Below, in pieces: positions 1 through 10,700 of a stretch of DNA of 64,000 nucleotides. The first letter of the stretch is position 1, and each line of letters begins with the position of its first letter. The DNA is from Adiantum capillus-veneris (taxonomy: Eukaryota; Streptophyta; Polypodiopsida; Polypodiales; Pteridaceae): positions 62,276,620 to 62,340,619 of the forward strand of contig CM043956.1 of NCBI GenBank assembly GCA_014529385.2, written 5' to 3'. A program made the translations under genes and the position numbers. The notes beneath the pieces were generated by a model, which saw nothing but the letters and a program-made list of their open reading frames with translations, was not told the origin of the DNA and made no database searches.

Positions 1-769
1 GATATACTTTCAAGGGCAAGGTATGAAGATGAGGATGATATGATTGATGAGGAAGAAGACGTGGGCACAAAATTCTAGACAATTTCTCATGCAAAGTGCG
101 ATGATATATGCATTGTATCTTCACTTGAATCCTTTTCAAAGGAGTTCTATGAGGATGAATGGTTGTTCATAAGTCGCTACTTGAGTACTTTACAAAAGCA
201 AGATGATCAATTAGGGCCAAAAACGTCTAAAAAAGGGTTGTTTGGTAATCCACGGATTAAGAAATAGGCCAATACTCACTTGACACGTATACAAAAGTAT
301 GGCATTCCTGTCTCCTCTAGCTTGAGCTTTTGTGCTTCCACTTTAGCGGAAAACGTCTAAATGTCACTTTCATTTGGCTAAATTGCCTATACTTGATGGC
401 GTTCTTGTTATTTTTTATAGATAACATCATATTCTGGGCCTGATGTACAAGTGCTCTTTTCTATTTAATATTGTACAATATTAAGCTAGAAGATACGAAA
501 TATTTCTTTTCAAATAGTGATGGTGATACCTATTAATGACTAACCCGTATTTTTTTTAATGTCTACTTTTCACTTAGCCTCTACTTCTAAGCACCGCATC
601 GAGAGCTTGCACTCAGCACATGTGTACATAATATCTACATCAACATGGGACCACACCTGAAGACATCCTTTCTCACATTGTTTTGGATCAATGACCACAC
701 TGTGTGATTGTGGCTTGATTGATCTAGTCACTCTACCCCCACTCGCCGCGTGTTGGTAGTGTACCCACA
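1..769. other. AT-rich sequence with no recognisable gene
   Basis: No reading frame here resembles a family I know, and no terminal repeats or tandem structure stand out. The first 150 bases hold an acidic-looking short frame rich in GAT/GAA codons. It has no start or continuation that would support a gene. Confidence 0.5.
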
Positions 770-1540
770 TTGTGCGCAAAAGGACTCGATGAATTTTTCA
801 CTCCTCCCACTATCGCACCGGTCCAACTCTTGGCCACAGTGCTCTTGTCATTTGTGAGCTTGTCACCCTCCTATCACGTTGTTCTAGCTCTATGGCCACA
901 CCACATAAGAACCTTGAATCACCTTGTTAATTGGATTCCTAGGGTTTTTCTAAATCATGTACAAAAGCATTTAGAGACTTTGACACTCCCCATGTTGCGT
1001 CATTTTAGCTCCTACCCACACCGCGCGAAGAGGGCATCATACAACTTGTTACTCTCCCTCTCATCGCGTCGTTCAGGCTACATGCACACACCATGTACAA
1101 AAATCTTGAGTGACTTTATTATTTGTAATATTTTTCTAAATCATGTGCAAAAGCGCTTAGAGAATTTGACACTCCCCATGTTGCATCATTTTAGCTCCTA
1201 CCCACACCACGCGAAGAGGGCATCATACAGCTTGTCACTCCCCCCCTCATCGCGTCGTTCTGGTTCCATGCAAACACCATGCAAAAAAATCTTGAGTGAC
1301 CTTATTGTTTGGATTTGTTTTTCTAAACCATGTTCAAAAGCGCTCAGAGACTTTGATACTCCCCATGTTGCGTCATTTTTGCTCCTACCTAGACCGCGCG
1401 AAGAGGGCATCATACAGCTTGTCACTCCCCCCCTCATCGCGTCGTTCTGGCTGCATGCACACACCATGCAAAAAAAATTGAGTGACCTTATTATCTGGAT
1501 TCCATTGGTTTTTCTCATGTGTACAAGATATTAGCAAAAG
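770..1540. repeat. Tandem array of a ~187-bp unit, about four copies
   Basis: A unit containing 'ctaaatcatgt', 'gacactccccatgttgcgtc' and 'atcgcgtcgttc' recurs with period 186-187 bp; the 'catgt' landmark ends at 960, 1146, 1333 and 1520. The copy before 950 is clearly diverged and the later three are close. Open frames of up to 254 codons cross the array on both strands. They are by-products of a unit length near a multiple of three and resemble no known protein. Confidence 0.85.
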
Positions 1541-1543
1541 ACC

Positions 1544-1735
1544 TATTTGGTGCCACACTATGCCTTGCTTGCACAACGGGATAGGAGGTATTTTTAGAAT
1601 CTCACTACCCCCTCATGTTGTGTGGATCATTTTTGGAATGCCAATTTGGTGCCACACTATGCCTTACTTGCACAACAGAATAAGGGGTTACTTTTAGAAT
1701 CTCATTACCCCACTCGTGAAGTGTGGGTTATTCAC
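1544..1735. repeat. 99-bp tandem duplication
   Basis: The phrase 'tttggtgccacactatgcct' occurs twice 99 bases apart, each followed by 'gcacaac' and a 'tttttagaatctca' stretch. It directly follows the 187-bp array and shares no clear sequence with it. Confidence 0.75.
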
Positions 1736-1879
1736 CTTTCTTGCCTAGTATAGATGTCTTTTTATATATAGATCTATTAAGCATATTGGACCCAAGCATA
1801 GTCACAAAATTACTCAATTTTATTTTACAAAATATAATACTTGTAACTTTTAAAAGCTATATTATTTGAAACTTTTGAA

Positions 1880-2200
1880 ATCACAGATGAGTTCGAAATG
1901 CCCAAAAACCCCAAAAATGACTCACTATATGCCTCGTTCTGACACCCGGAGAGTTCGGTATGGCCAAAAAAGGGCTCCAGAGGCACTATCCCGTATGGTG
2001 CGAGGAGAGGGGTAGGTAGAGTCCTATCCCGCACGTTGCGAGAAGAGGGGTAGGTAGACTCTGCCTACCCCTCTCCTCACACCGTACGGGATAGTGCCTC
2101 CGAAGGCATTTTTTGGCCATACCGACCTCTCCAGGTGTCAGAACGAGGCATAGAGCCAGTCGTTTTCGGGGATTTTGGGCATTTCGGACTCATTTGTGAT
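1880..2200. repeat. Foldback element: ~145-bp inverted arms
   Basis: The left arm from 1880 and the right arm ending at 2200 are reverse complements of each other at high identity. Paired landmarks are 'gcctcgttctgacac' against 'gtgtcagaacgaggc', and 'ggcactatcccgta' against 'tacgggatagtgcc'. The left arm carries an extra ~53-bp internal duplication of the 'gaggagaggggtaggtaga' segment near 2000-2060, so the centre lies near 2055. Weaker AT-rich complementarity extends outward to about 1835 and 2250. I see no coding capacity. A transcript would fold into one long hairpin. It could be a MITE or foldback transposon; I could not define a target-site duplication. Confidence 0.85.
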
Positions 2201-3220
2201 GTTAAAATTTTGTCATTTTTCTCTATTTGAAAGTTATAATTTTAAGTTGAGTCAAAAGAGCTGAAGCAACAAAGTTTTATTAACATGGCTTAAAGGCAAA
2301 GGGACTTGAGGGTGATGAAGATTCTAATAATGATGGTCCATGCCAATGGTTTGTAGATGTCATGTTATGGGATCATGGTCACATGGAAGTCTACATAGAA
2401 GAGTGAAAAAATTTCAAGCTCAAGTTTGATCTCACACAAATGTTAGAATAGTTAAAAGGAAACTTGTCTTAGGAGTTATAGATGAGTAAAAAGATTGTGT
2501 GGCAAAGGGGAGATAAAGTGTTAATTTTGATGTTGCAATGTTTAGAGGAACATATGTTGTAACTTTACAAGGTATTATATTGTGAAAATGAATGTTTTGC
2601 AAGGAGATTGAAAGTAAATTTACAAGTAATTATATTGTTAAAATGATAGTCTTTTGCAAGGAATGATATTGTAACTTTGCATCTAAATAGTCTCCTCCTT
2701 GGAATGATTGTGATATTTACAGCAAGGTGGTTGTTGTTGGTTCTTCGATCTCATCCTCTATAATTTCCTCCCTTGGTACCAATTTATTTATTTTAGTGCA
2801 TTGCTTCTTATTTGTCATCCTCCCTTTCTTGTTGATATGAAGAATGAAGTTTGTGCTTGATAATGTGACTTCTAAGAAAACTAAGTGAATCTTTTAGCTT
2901 TTAAACCTCCTGCTGAATAATCCTGCAAGACATTTCCTGTACTTTTAGAAACAGTTGGATCCTTCTCCAAATGCAGATGTCCACCATGGAAATCTATTTA
3001 TGAGAGTAAGGCTTCAAATTTTTCTATTTACCTTCCAGTTCGTGGATCAACAGGATACAAGCTGACTTTTGTCCATATCCATTTGCTTGCTCCTTTTGCT
3101 TTGTAATGCTTGAGCCCAGATGCATGAAACCTTTGATACACAACCCTCATGGTTTCTTACACTTGGCTGGGCTTGATTTTCATATGGAACAACTTAATGA
3201 GTTTCTAGGCAGAGTGCAAA
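2201..3220. other. Spacer with no recognisable gene
   Basis: AT-rich sequence with frequent stops in all frames. A few short stretches look like worn coding sequence, for example near 2290-2420 on the + strand, but I could assign none to a family. Confidence 0.45.
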
Positions 3221-3610
3221 TGGTGAAAAAGCTTGTGAGGTTGAAGGGAGCTTCTAACCAGAGCAAAACTAGTGAGTTTGGAAAACTTGTGAGGCTGAAG
3301 TGAGCTTCTAGGAAGAGCAAAACTAGTGAGAAAATTTGGAAATCTTGTGAGGGTAAGGAGAGAAAAATGGTTCCCATGCAGAGTAGAAATGATGGGAAAA
3401 CTTGTGAGGTTGAAGCAAGCTTGTAGCCAAGCAAAACTAGTGAGAAAAATTGGAAAGTTTGTGAGGGTAAAGAGAACAAAATGGTGGTTCTCTTGCAATG
3501 GTGAAGAGAGCAGAACCACAGTGGTCCTTCCAGCTAGACCAGAAATGGCGGTCCTCTTGCGAAGGTAGAGAGAGCTTGGAAAGCTTGTGAGGGTAAAGAG
3601 AGCCTAATGA
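3221..3610. repeat. Minisatellite, ~55-57-bp unit, about six copies
   Basis: Units begin with variants of 'aaaacttgtgagg(t/g)' and many contain 'gagcaaaactagtgag'. Starts fall near 3224, 3280, 3340, 3397, 3453 and 3575. Copies diverge in length and base content, so the array is old. Overlapping open frames on both strands come from the repeat and are not genes. Confidence 0.7.
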
Positions 3611-3906
3611 AATGGCTTGAGAGAAAGAGTAGTGAGGAAAACCATCATTCAAAACTGAATTTTTTTTTTGCCGCCAAGCCAAAAAAATAGGTCCAATAGG
3701 GGAGAAAGTAGTGTGACAATGACATCTTTTGTTCATATTGAAAGATCTGTACTGGGATACTCTTTAAATGCTCTAGATATGCTTTGAATACCCAAAACGG
3801 TCAAATTTGGAGCCGTTTTGACCGTCAAATGCTCCGCTAATTAGCAAGCTAACCAATTCCTTACACAACCCTTTTTGAGTCCCTTTTGGCCCTAATGTGG
3901 AGTGAG

Positions 3907-5509
3907 TTAGAATTCAAAAGGATCAGAAAGAAATCATATGGATTCTTCTTGAGGGATGGCTACTTATAGACACATCCTAAAAGTAGAGATGGGACTCCAT
4001 TACAAGTAGTATGTGATAAGTGTACTCAGCTCAAAGTTATCAAAGAGCTTCATGAAAGCCTATATGCTAGACATCGAGGTGTATGGGGTACGTTTTTTAA
4101 AGTAAAAGAGAGATATTGGTGGAAAGGCATGTATAAGGATGTAGCAGATTTTGTGGAGTCTTGTGTCACATGCCAAATGTATTCCAATGTATGTCATTGT
4201 GATGGATTGCATCCTACATACCCATTAGCCATGCACTATAAACCCGGGTAGGTCACCTAATAAAAATGTAACCTATCACGTGAGTTCAACAGAAAGGTAT
4301 TTAAAGTTCTTGAAACTTACATAAATATATATACAGAAGGGCATTATTTTTTCAAATTTGAAAAAAACTTACAGATTTTAAAAGAAAAGGGTACATTATA
4401 TTCTTAACAAAATTCATAGATAAGGGGTTTTACAAACATGTCTTGAACGGACGTGATATGGTAGTTTTACACATAGTGAACCCCCGAGACTATAAATGGG
4501 TTGTTGATCTAGTCACAATGCCTTTAGGACTTTGGAAAATGAGATACTTGGTACTTGCACAAGAAGACTTGAAAAACCAAGTAGAAGGGCGTGCATTGAG
4601 GACAAAAACTACAGAAGCTGTTTGTAAATTTTTTCTTGAAGATGTCATTTGCCGCTATGGCTGTGTGGGAAAGATAGTTGTTGATAGAGGTGAGTTAGAT
4701 GCAGATGAAGCAAGGGATTTCTTTACGAGAATTGGTATCAACCTAGCCCTAACTTGTGCTTCTAATCCAGAGGGAAATGGGAAAAGTGAAAGAGGACATC
4801 CTCCTATTGTCAAAGTTTTGGCTAAGGCATGCAAAGGTAAAATGTGTGAGTGGCCAAGGTTGCTACCATATGCTTTGTGGGCTGATCGTACAACTCATAG
4901 CTCAGTGACTAGTTACATGCCTACTGAATTGATGTATGGTCAGAATCTAGTCATGCCAATTAGAGGATGTAGTTCCTACTTGGAACATGTTACCTTGGGA
5001 AGATGGTGTAAGTAGGGAAAACCTACTTGCTTTGCGCATAAGGCAATTGGAAAGAAGACAATAAGACAGACATTTCTAAAGCTCAATTGAAGGATACAAG
5101 ACTAAAGAATAAAGATAGGTTTGATAAAAGACATAGGCTTCGACCAAAGCCTATTGAAGAGGGTGATTGGGTCCTAATGCACGACAGTAGCCTTGACAAT
5201 CAACACACCACACAAAGAAAACTTGCAAAAAGGTGGTTTGGTCCCTATGTTGTCAAACATGTGCATGGAAATGCTACATATGCTTTCAGAGATCTCGATG
5301 GAACAGAGCTTAAAATTCCCATAGCGGGCAAAAGAATCAAGATGTTCAAGAGGAGACATGATAATGATCCTTTTGATTCACAACAAGATGATGATGAAGA
5401 TCCTAATGACATTGCTACAGATGAGGATGAAGAAGCAGAGGATGATTTTCCAGACTTTGTAGAAGATGAAAATGACATCCAAATATTTGTGGATCTTGAG
5501 GAAGATTAA
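3907..5509 (+). pseudogene. Ty3/gypsy integrase, split by a MITE
   Basis: Integrase end of a Ty3-type pol polyprotein. Near 4040-4230 a zinc-binding H2C2 region reads 'ELHESLYARHRGVWG' and then 'CVTCQ'. The catalytic core resumes at 4497 with 'WVVDLVTMPLG', then 'VVDRGELDADEARDFF' and 'NPEGNGKSERG', supplying the D, D and E positions. The C-terminal part (5087-5509) has 'GDWVLMHD' and 'RWFGPYVVKHVHG', a GPF/Y-type module, followed by a very acidic tail. The gene is broken by the element at 4243-4488, by a frame change near 4000, and by another near 5015-5087 between core and C-terminus. RT and RNase H upstream are absent. This integrase differs clearly from the other Ty3 copies in the window, so it belongs to a separate lineage. 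Confidence 0.85.
4243..4488. mobile_element. MITE copy 1 inserted in Ty3 integrase
   Basis: A 246-bp non-coding insert. The 8-bp sequence 'actataaa' flanks it directly at 4235-4242 and 4489-4496, and removing the insert plus one copy restores the integrase frame. The ends are 'CCCGGGTAGGTCACC' and 'GTGAACCCCCGAG', an imperfect terminal inverted repeat. The right part ('cttgaacg', 'acgtgatat') is shared with the element at 53922-54139, and the interior resembles 43537-43787. An 8-bp duplication fits the hAT superfamily, or P elements; the superfamily call is inference. Confidence 0.85.
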
Positions 5510-6670
5510 ACCTATATAGGGAAAATGTTGGCACATACCCGAGGATGTGCAGGTTCAGAGGGGGTGGATGTCGTTCCGTGGCACGTACATAGTGTGAAAT
5601 AAAAAAATTCAGCTCACTTCTCAATGCATGGAAAGAAAAACAATAATGTACATATCGTGATATATGCTAAAGCGGCTACTGCGGTCGTTATCATGTACAT
5701 ACCTATCTAGGGAGTCGTGGCCCTAGATGTGGCTCATTTGCGTGCTTTTTCACTTGATAAGATGCCTAATTTGGTTTGACAATGTACATGTTCCAAGTGT
5801 TTCATGGTGGCACACTCATCTCGCCTACAAAGACTGATGCGGAAAAAAACTGCCATAAATAGCAGCTAACAGGCGCCGTTGCAGAATTGCATGGAAAGTG
5901 ACCCAAAATGGTATATTGATGAACAATGATTCTTAGCTATGGTTTTTATGCTTATGAGAGTGATCCCATAAATTTAGGGATTTTCCTGACTCCATTTGGG
6001 ATTTTTCGCATCAAAAATGATATTTTTTGGATTAAAAATGAGCTGAAAATGGCCTAGTTTTGGTCCAAAGTGGCAAAATGGCCCAAAAATTGACACATCA
6101 GCTTATACTACCGTGGGGAAGAGAGAGAAGGGGGATTTTTACAGAAACAACCTGCAATTTATCACTACTGTGTAATTGCTTCCATGGTTGCTCAATCTAT
6201 GTGTAGGACAGTCCCGCCTCTTCGCAATCTGGTATCTGAGCTTGTGAGGGAGTGACATTAGGAGAAATATGAACCTTGCATGGGCCTTGTAAGGAATCAT
6301 ACTTTTTAGGGATTAAGGCTAATGTTGTGTGGGGTTTAGGGGGCAAGGGCATTGAGAAAGGTAGTTTTGAGTAGGCTTTTCTAGCCTTTTTTTTAGACAA
6401 ATGTAGGATGTGGACCTAAAGGGTTACTTTCTCTCTCTAGCTTTTTTTAAAGTGAAGGAAGCATAGGGGTGTGTCCACATTAGCACAAACGTGGGTCACA
6501 AAGAGACAAAATTTGACTTTTTTTTAAAAAAATCATTTTTACTTGTTTCTAACTTAAAAGTCCCTCCCAACATATATACATATCCAAAAATCATTTTTTG
6601 ACCCATTTTTTAACCCACAAGCTTAGAAAGTCCATTTTTTCAAAACTCTTTTCCCCCAAAAAGTAATAAA
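5510..6670. other. Sequence downstream of integrase, possibly partial LTR
   Basis: Just after the integrase stop a purine-rich 'cagagggggtgg' (about 5555-5566) is followed by 'tgtcgttccg', as expected for a polypurine tract and the start of a 3' LTR. I cannot find a matching LTR or an end, so this is tentative. The rest is AT-rich with no gene I recognise. Confidence 0.3.
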
Positions 6671-6679
6671 CATTTTGTT

Positions 6680-6815
6680 CTCTCCTCCTCCTCCCTCATC
6701 CCTCCTCCCTCCTCTCTCTCTCTCTCTCCCTCTCCTCTCCCTCCCTGCCCCTACCTTCCTCCTCCTCCCCAATCTCTCCCTCCCCCCCCTCCCTCCTTCT
6801 CTCCTCCCATGTTCC
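6680..6815. repeat. Polypyrimidine (CT-rich) tract
   Basis: About 135 bases of almost pure C and T on the + strand, in the pattern of a plant 5' leader. It leads straight into the open frame that starts at 6809. Confidence 0.8.
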
Positions 6816-7324
6816 TCAACCTCTCTACCCTTCCCCCTCTATCTTTTCATCATTTTCTTCCTCACGCAACAGCTTCCATGGTGCTCACGGACATCAAAAA
6901 TGGTTTGCTTCCACCACCACATACTCCGCACACCAAAAGCATACATATTCGCTTGCCCACGGCATTTGCACCGAAGACCACTAGTGAAGGTGATCAAAGG
7001 TCATCACAGGAACGTCGCACCGCTTGTGAGACCAATGTTGACATTTGGGTGGATGGCCATTTGTACCCTTACGATCCTATAAGCCGCTTCCATCCACCGT
7101 TTAATAGCCTTTCCACATTTCTTCAATTTCTTGGGAGGGGAGAAGCAGGTTTGTTAGGCTATTGCAAGCGGTTGTGTATGGGTGTAGGTGCTTCTTTGCA
7201 TATGTGGATGCACGAATGTCAAGATCTTTACCTCAAGAAGACGGCATTACAAGAGAGTGTTGTCTCTTCGGAGAGGGTAGTTAAAACTCTTGAACAACAA
7301 ATGCAAGAAAAGGAGTATGCTTGA
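6809..7324 (+). CDS. Unidentified protein fragment, truncated by Ty3 DNA
   Basis: A 171-codon open frame that I do not recognise. The N-terminus is hydrophobic and histidine/proline-rich, and the middle reads 'ETNVDIWVDGHLYPYDP'. The last ~35 residues ('LQESVVSSERVVKTLEQQMQ') look like an amphipathic helix or coiled coil. It follows a CT-rich tract that could be a 5' leader. The frame ends at the junction with the truncated Ty3 element that starts at 7325 on the other strand, so the 3' end of the original gene was probably lost there. It could be a host gene 5' exon or the start of another element's gag. The start at 6809 is only the first ATG; the ATG at 6878, just before 'VLTDIKNG', is an alternative. 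Confidence 0.35.
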   Translation: MFLNLSTLPPLSFHHFLPHATASMVLTDIKNGLLPPPHTPHTKSIHIRLPTAFAPKTTSEGDQRSSQERRTACETNVDIWVDGHLYPYDPISRFHPPFNSLSTFLQFLGRGEAGLLGYCKRLCMGVGASLHMWMHECQDLYLKKTALQESVVSSERVVKTLEQQMQEKEYA

Positions 7325-10300
7325 AAAATCACTTGGAGATGTTGCTTATGTTCCTCCAAAGACTTTGAGTAGATGATGATATCATCAAATAACACTCCAG
7401 TCAATTTACGGTATGGTCTAAAAATTTTCTCCACCAAACGATTGAACGTAGCTGGTGCATTAGCAAGCCAAAAGGCATGACTAGATATTCATAAAGACCA
7501 AACGTTGTACGAAACGCGGTCTTTAAGATATCTTCATCCACTATCCTTATTTGATGATACCCACTCTTAAGGTCAATCCTACTAAAGTAGGTCGAGCCTT
7601 GTAGCTTATCAAACAGATCTTCTACCCGAGGTACGGGAAATCTGTTTTTGATAGTGATATGGTTTAGTGCTCGATAGTCCACACACATACGGTATGTACC
7701 ATCTTTCTTTTGCACTAAAAGGACTGGAGAACAAAAGGGAGAGGAACTAGGCCTCACCATCTCTTTGTCTACCATCTCTTGTACTTGCCTCATGATCTCC
7801 TCTTGTTGAGCTTGTGAGACTCGATAAGGAGGCTTGTTAGGTGGTGAGCTTCCAGGAAGGAGCTCAATACGATGGTCATCATCTCCTCGTTTTGGAGGTA
7901 AGTCCATAGGGATATCATCGATGAACACATTTTGGAATCCTTTTAGAAAATTAGACAAGTCTAAGTCTTATTGATTCCTACCATTTACATTTGATGAAAC
8001 ATTAGTATCTTTTAGAGATTCTTTGACAAAAATCATGTACGTAAAAACTGAGATCTTCATTGACTTATCAAAAGCAAGAGGATTTACAAGTGGAATAGTG
8101 CGACCACGCTCACTAGCATCTATATACATGTTCTTTCCCCTATAGGTGAAGTAGATTCTCCTTTCAGGGAACTTCATGTTGGCAGCCATGCGATCAAACC
8201 ATGGTGCCCCTAGAATAACATCCTCATGTTGGAGAGGAGAGATGAAGAAGTCTTCCTTGTCGAAATAGCTTTGGACATGAAGCCTTAACTTCCCAATCAA
8301 GGGAGTAACGGAGGCTTGTTGTACCTTGAAAGCTGCATCAGCCACTACTATATCTCCCATCTCAAAAGCTTGAATGCCCAACTTGTTGGCCAACTCCATT
8401 GATATGAAGTTAAGAGTAGAGCCATGGTCAAACAAGATGAAGGCATCATGCTCTCTTACCTTTCCCCAAGCATAGGAAAGTGATGATCCTTTGCAATGAG
8501 CATCCTCTTTTGGAGCTTCAATGGTGGAAGCCCTAGAAGTCTCATTGCGAGTATTCTTCTTGGGGCAAGAACGATAGCCATGTCCTTGATCCCCACACTT
8601 GAAACACTTATGGTCCTTGCGAAAAGCTTCAAGCTCTTCAGGAGAGAGTTTGTTTTTACCTTTGTAAACTCCCTTCTCCTTGGACCGATTGTTGTTGTTG
8701 TTCGAATTGACTTGGGAAGTATTTTGAACATTGGTTTTCCCCTTTGCATCATTTTTGTCTTTGTTTTCCATGGGCTTGACATTACGTGTAGCCCCTTGAT
8801 GGAAATTGATGCGTGAAGCAACCATGGTGTGATGGATTACTTCGCTAATAGTACCAGGCCATTGAGAGCTGATGTATTTGGCCATCTCTTTAGGTAATCC
8901 CGTATAGAATTGCTGCCTTTGCTCATGGCAGCAATTCTATACGGGATCCCCACACTTGAATTGCTGCCATGATCCCCACACTTGATCCCCACACTTGAAA
9001 CACTTATGGTCCTTGCGAAAAGCTTCAAGCTCTTCAGGAGAGAGTTTGTTTTTACCTTTGTAAACTCCCTTCTCCTTGGACCGATTGTTGTTGTTGTTCG
9101 AATTGACTTGGGAAGTATTTTGAACATTGGTTTTCCCCTTTGCATCATTTTTGTCTTTGTTTTCCATGGGCTTGACATTACGTGTAGCCCCTTGATGGAA
9201 ATTGATGCGTGAAGCAACCATGGTGTGATGGATTACTTCGCTAATAGTACCAGGCCATTGAGAGCTGATGTATTTGGCCATCTCTTTAGGTAATCCCGTA
9301 TAGAATTGCTGCCTTTGCTCGGCAAAGTCTATCTTTTGAAAGACAGTAGCCTTGAGATGTAAATCCCAAAACTTGTCTACATATTTTTGGATAGACTCAT
9401 GGGAGAGGAGCTTCAAGCCGCGCCATTCGGTAAGAACTTTGTCCTTTGCATCGCTTACAAGGAATTGCTTCATGATGGAAACTCGTAGAGTTTTCCATGT
9501 CTTTGGGGCTTGACCATTTCCACGAAGGCTAGCCCACCATTGACGAGCTCATTTTTGGAAATGCATAGCTACATGGCGTAGCTTAGAGAACTCTGTGAAG
9601 CCCTCATCTCCAAAGGCCGCATCAAATTGCTGGATAAAGGCCAACACTTTGTCGGTAGCACCGAAGGTGCCATCATAGGTGAGAAAAGAGATACTCTTTC
9701 CTCCCTCCTTGAAATTCTTTAGCTTTTGTGACCTTCGCCATGCACGAAATGATTTGCGATGTCCTCCCCTCTTATATTCTCTAGGAGAATAACCATAACT
9801 TTCGTCAGAAGAGGAGGAAGGTGAAGAAGAAGGAGAAGAGGGTGACCTCTTCCTAGCCCTTTTCTTCCTTTGTTTCCTCTCTTGCCTTTCAGAGTGATGA
9901 GGAGAAGGACTATGTGTTGATCTTTTCCTCTTGGGAGGAGTGGGCAATCGTCTAGACCGCCGTCTTCGTGGAGCCACATCTTCAGAGGAACTTAAACTTT
10001 CATTGCTTTCTTGCTCTTTGGATTCCTCCTCTCGAATGGGAGAGAGTCTTCTTTTGGGGGTCTCTTCAAGAGGCCTCCTAAGCTCTCTCTCCTCTTCGAG
10101 AGGAAGGGAAATTCCATAAGCACGAAGTTGTTGAGTAACTTCGGCTTGCAAAGCAGGGTTGCCCATAGCTTGCTGCAACCTAGTGACGAGATAATTCACA
10201 AACATGGGAGCATCATCATTAGCACCTTCATGTGCAAAATCAAAGCTATCAATGTTCATTCTAATCTCTTGATTATTTTCATCCATGTTAACAAAATTTA

Positions 10301-10328
10301 TGTATGTACTTAGTGTATGCTTTGGCAA
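7325..10328 (-). pseudogene. Ty3 gag-protease-RT polyprotein, inactivated
   Basis: Gag starts near 10328 or 10286 and contains an Arg/Ser-rich segment (9780-9960). The capsid-like part is 'WRGLKLLSHESIQKYVDKFW' near 9410, and the zinc knuckle is C-x2-C-x4-H-x4-C in 'CFKCGDQGHGYRSC' near 8590. The protease motif is 'FDHGSTLNFIS' near 8430. Reverse transcriptase has '[15 protein letters not shown]' near 7560 and 'LFDDIIIYSKS' near 7375. Defects are a TGA near 9549 in an otherwise continuous frame, a tandem duplication in gag at 8588-9320, and a TAA at 7968 between protease and RT. A one-base deletion near 7466 follows 'LVMPFG', and the end is abrupt at 7325. Gag, protease and RT were one continuous frame. 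Confidence 0.9.
8588..9320. repeat. 337-bp tandem duplication with scrambled junction
   Basis: 8588-8924 and 8984-9320 appear identical, offset by 396 bases. The 59-bp spacer is a patchwork: an inverted copy of the end of unit 1 ('ggcagcaattctatacggga') followed by short direct copies of 'gatccccacacttg' and 'aattgctgcc'. The duplication disrupts gag next to the zinc knuckle. The identity implies it is recent relative to the decay of the element. Confidence 0.9.
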
Positions 10329-10687
10329 CTCAAAACCTTAGTTGCAACTCCTCTTAGCCTTTGAAAATCGGCTCTTAAGTATCTACACCCACGGCTCGAA
10401 GTGGTTAATTATATAGAGTAGAGGAGTAGGTCTAACATAGCAGAGTTGCCAAGGGCTAGCTCCTTTCGGACTTCTTATGGCTCAATAATGGTAAATCCAT
10501 AGGCAAGTCTAAAAAGACTCCATTATTAAGTCCAAAGCTCCCGAGGTGTGCACCATCCCCCACATAGTGGGCTCAACAAAACCGATAATAGATCCCAGTT
10601 CCACTTACCCTAATATAATTAACAACATCAACCATTTATAGGCTACTTAAGGACCTCTCTTCTTAAGCAAGAAAAGAGAAACTAAAT

Positions 10688-10700
10688 GCTCTGATACCAA
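10688..10700 (-). other. Primer-binding site (initiator tRNA-Met)
   Basis: The minus strand reads TTGGTATCAGAGC directly after the LTR end, the standard plant Ty3/copia complement of the 3' end of initiator methionine tRNA. Confidence 0.85.

Noticed and set aside
770-1540. CRISPR-like array
   Set aside because: Repeats are 187 bp, contiguous and diverged, with no short repeats or unique spacers, in a eukaryotic genome.
1880-2200. Bacterial-type terminator or tRNA-like structure
   Set aside because: Arms are ten times too long, and the context is plant transposon-rich DNA.
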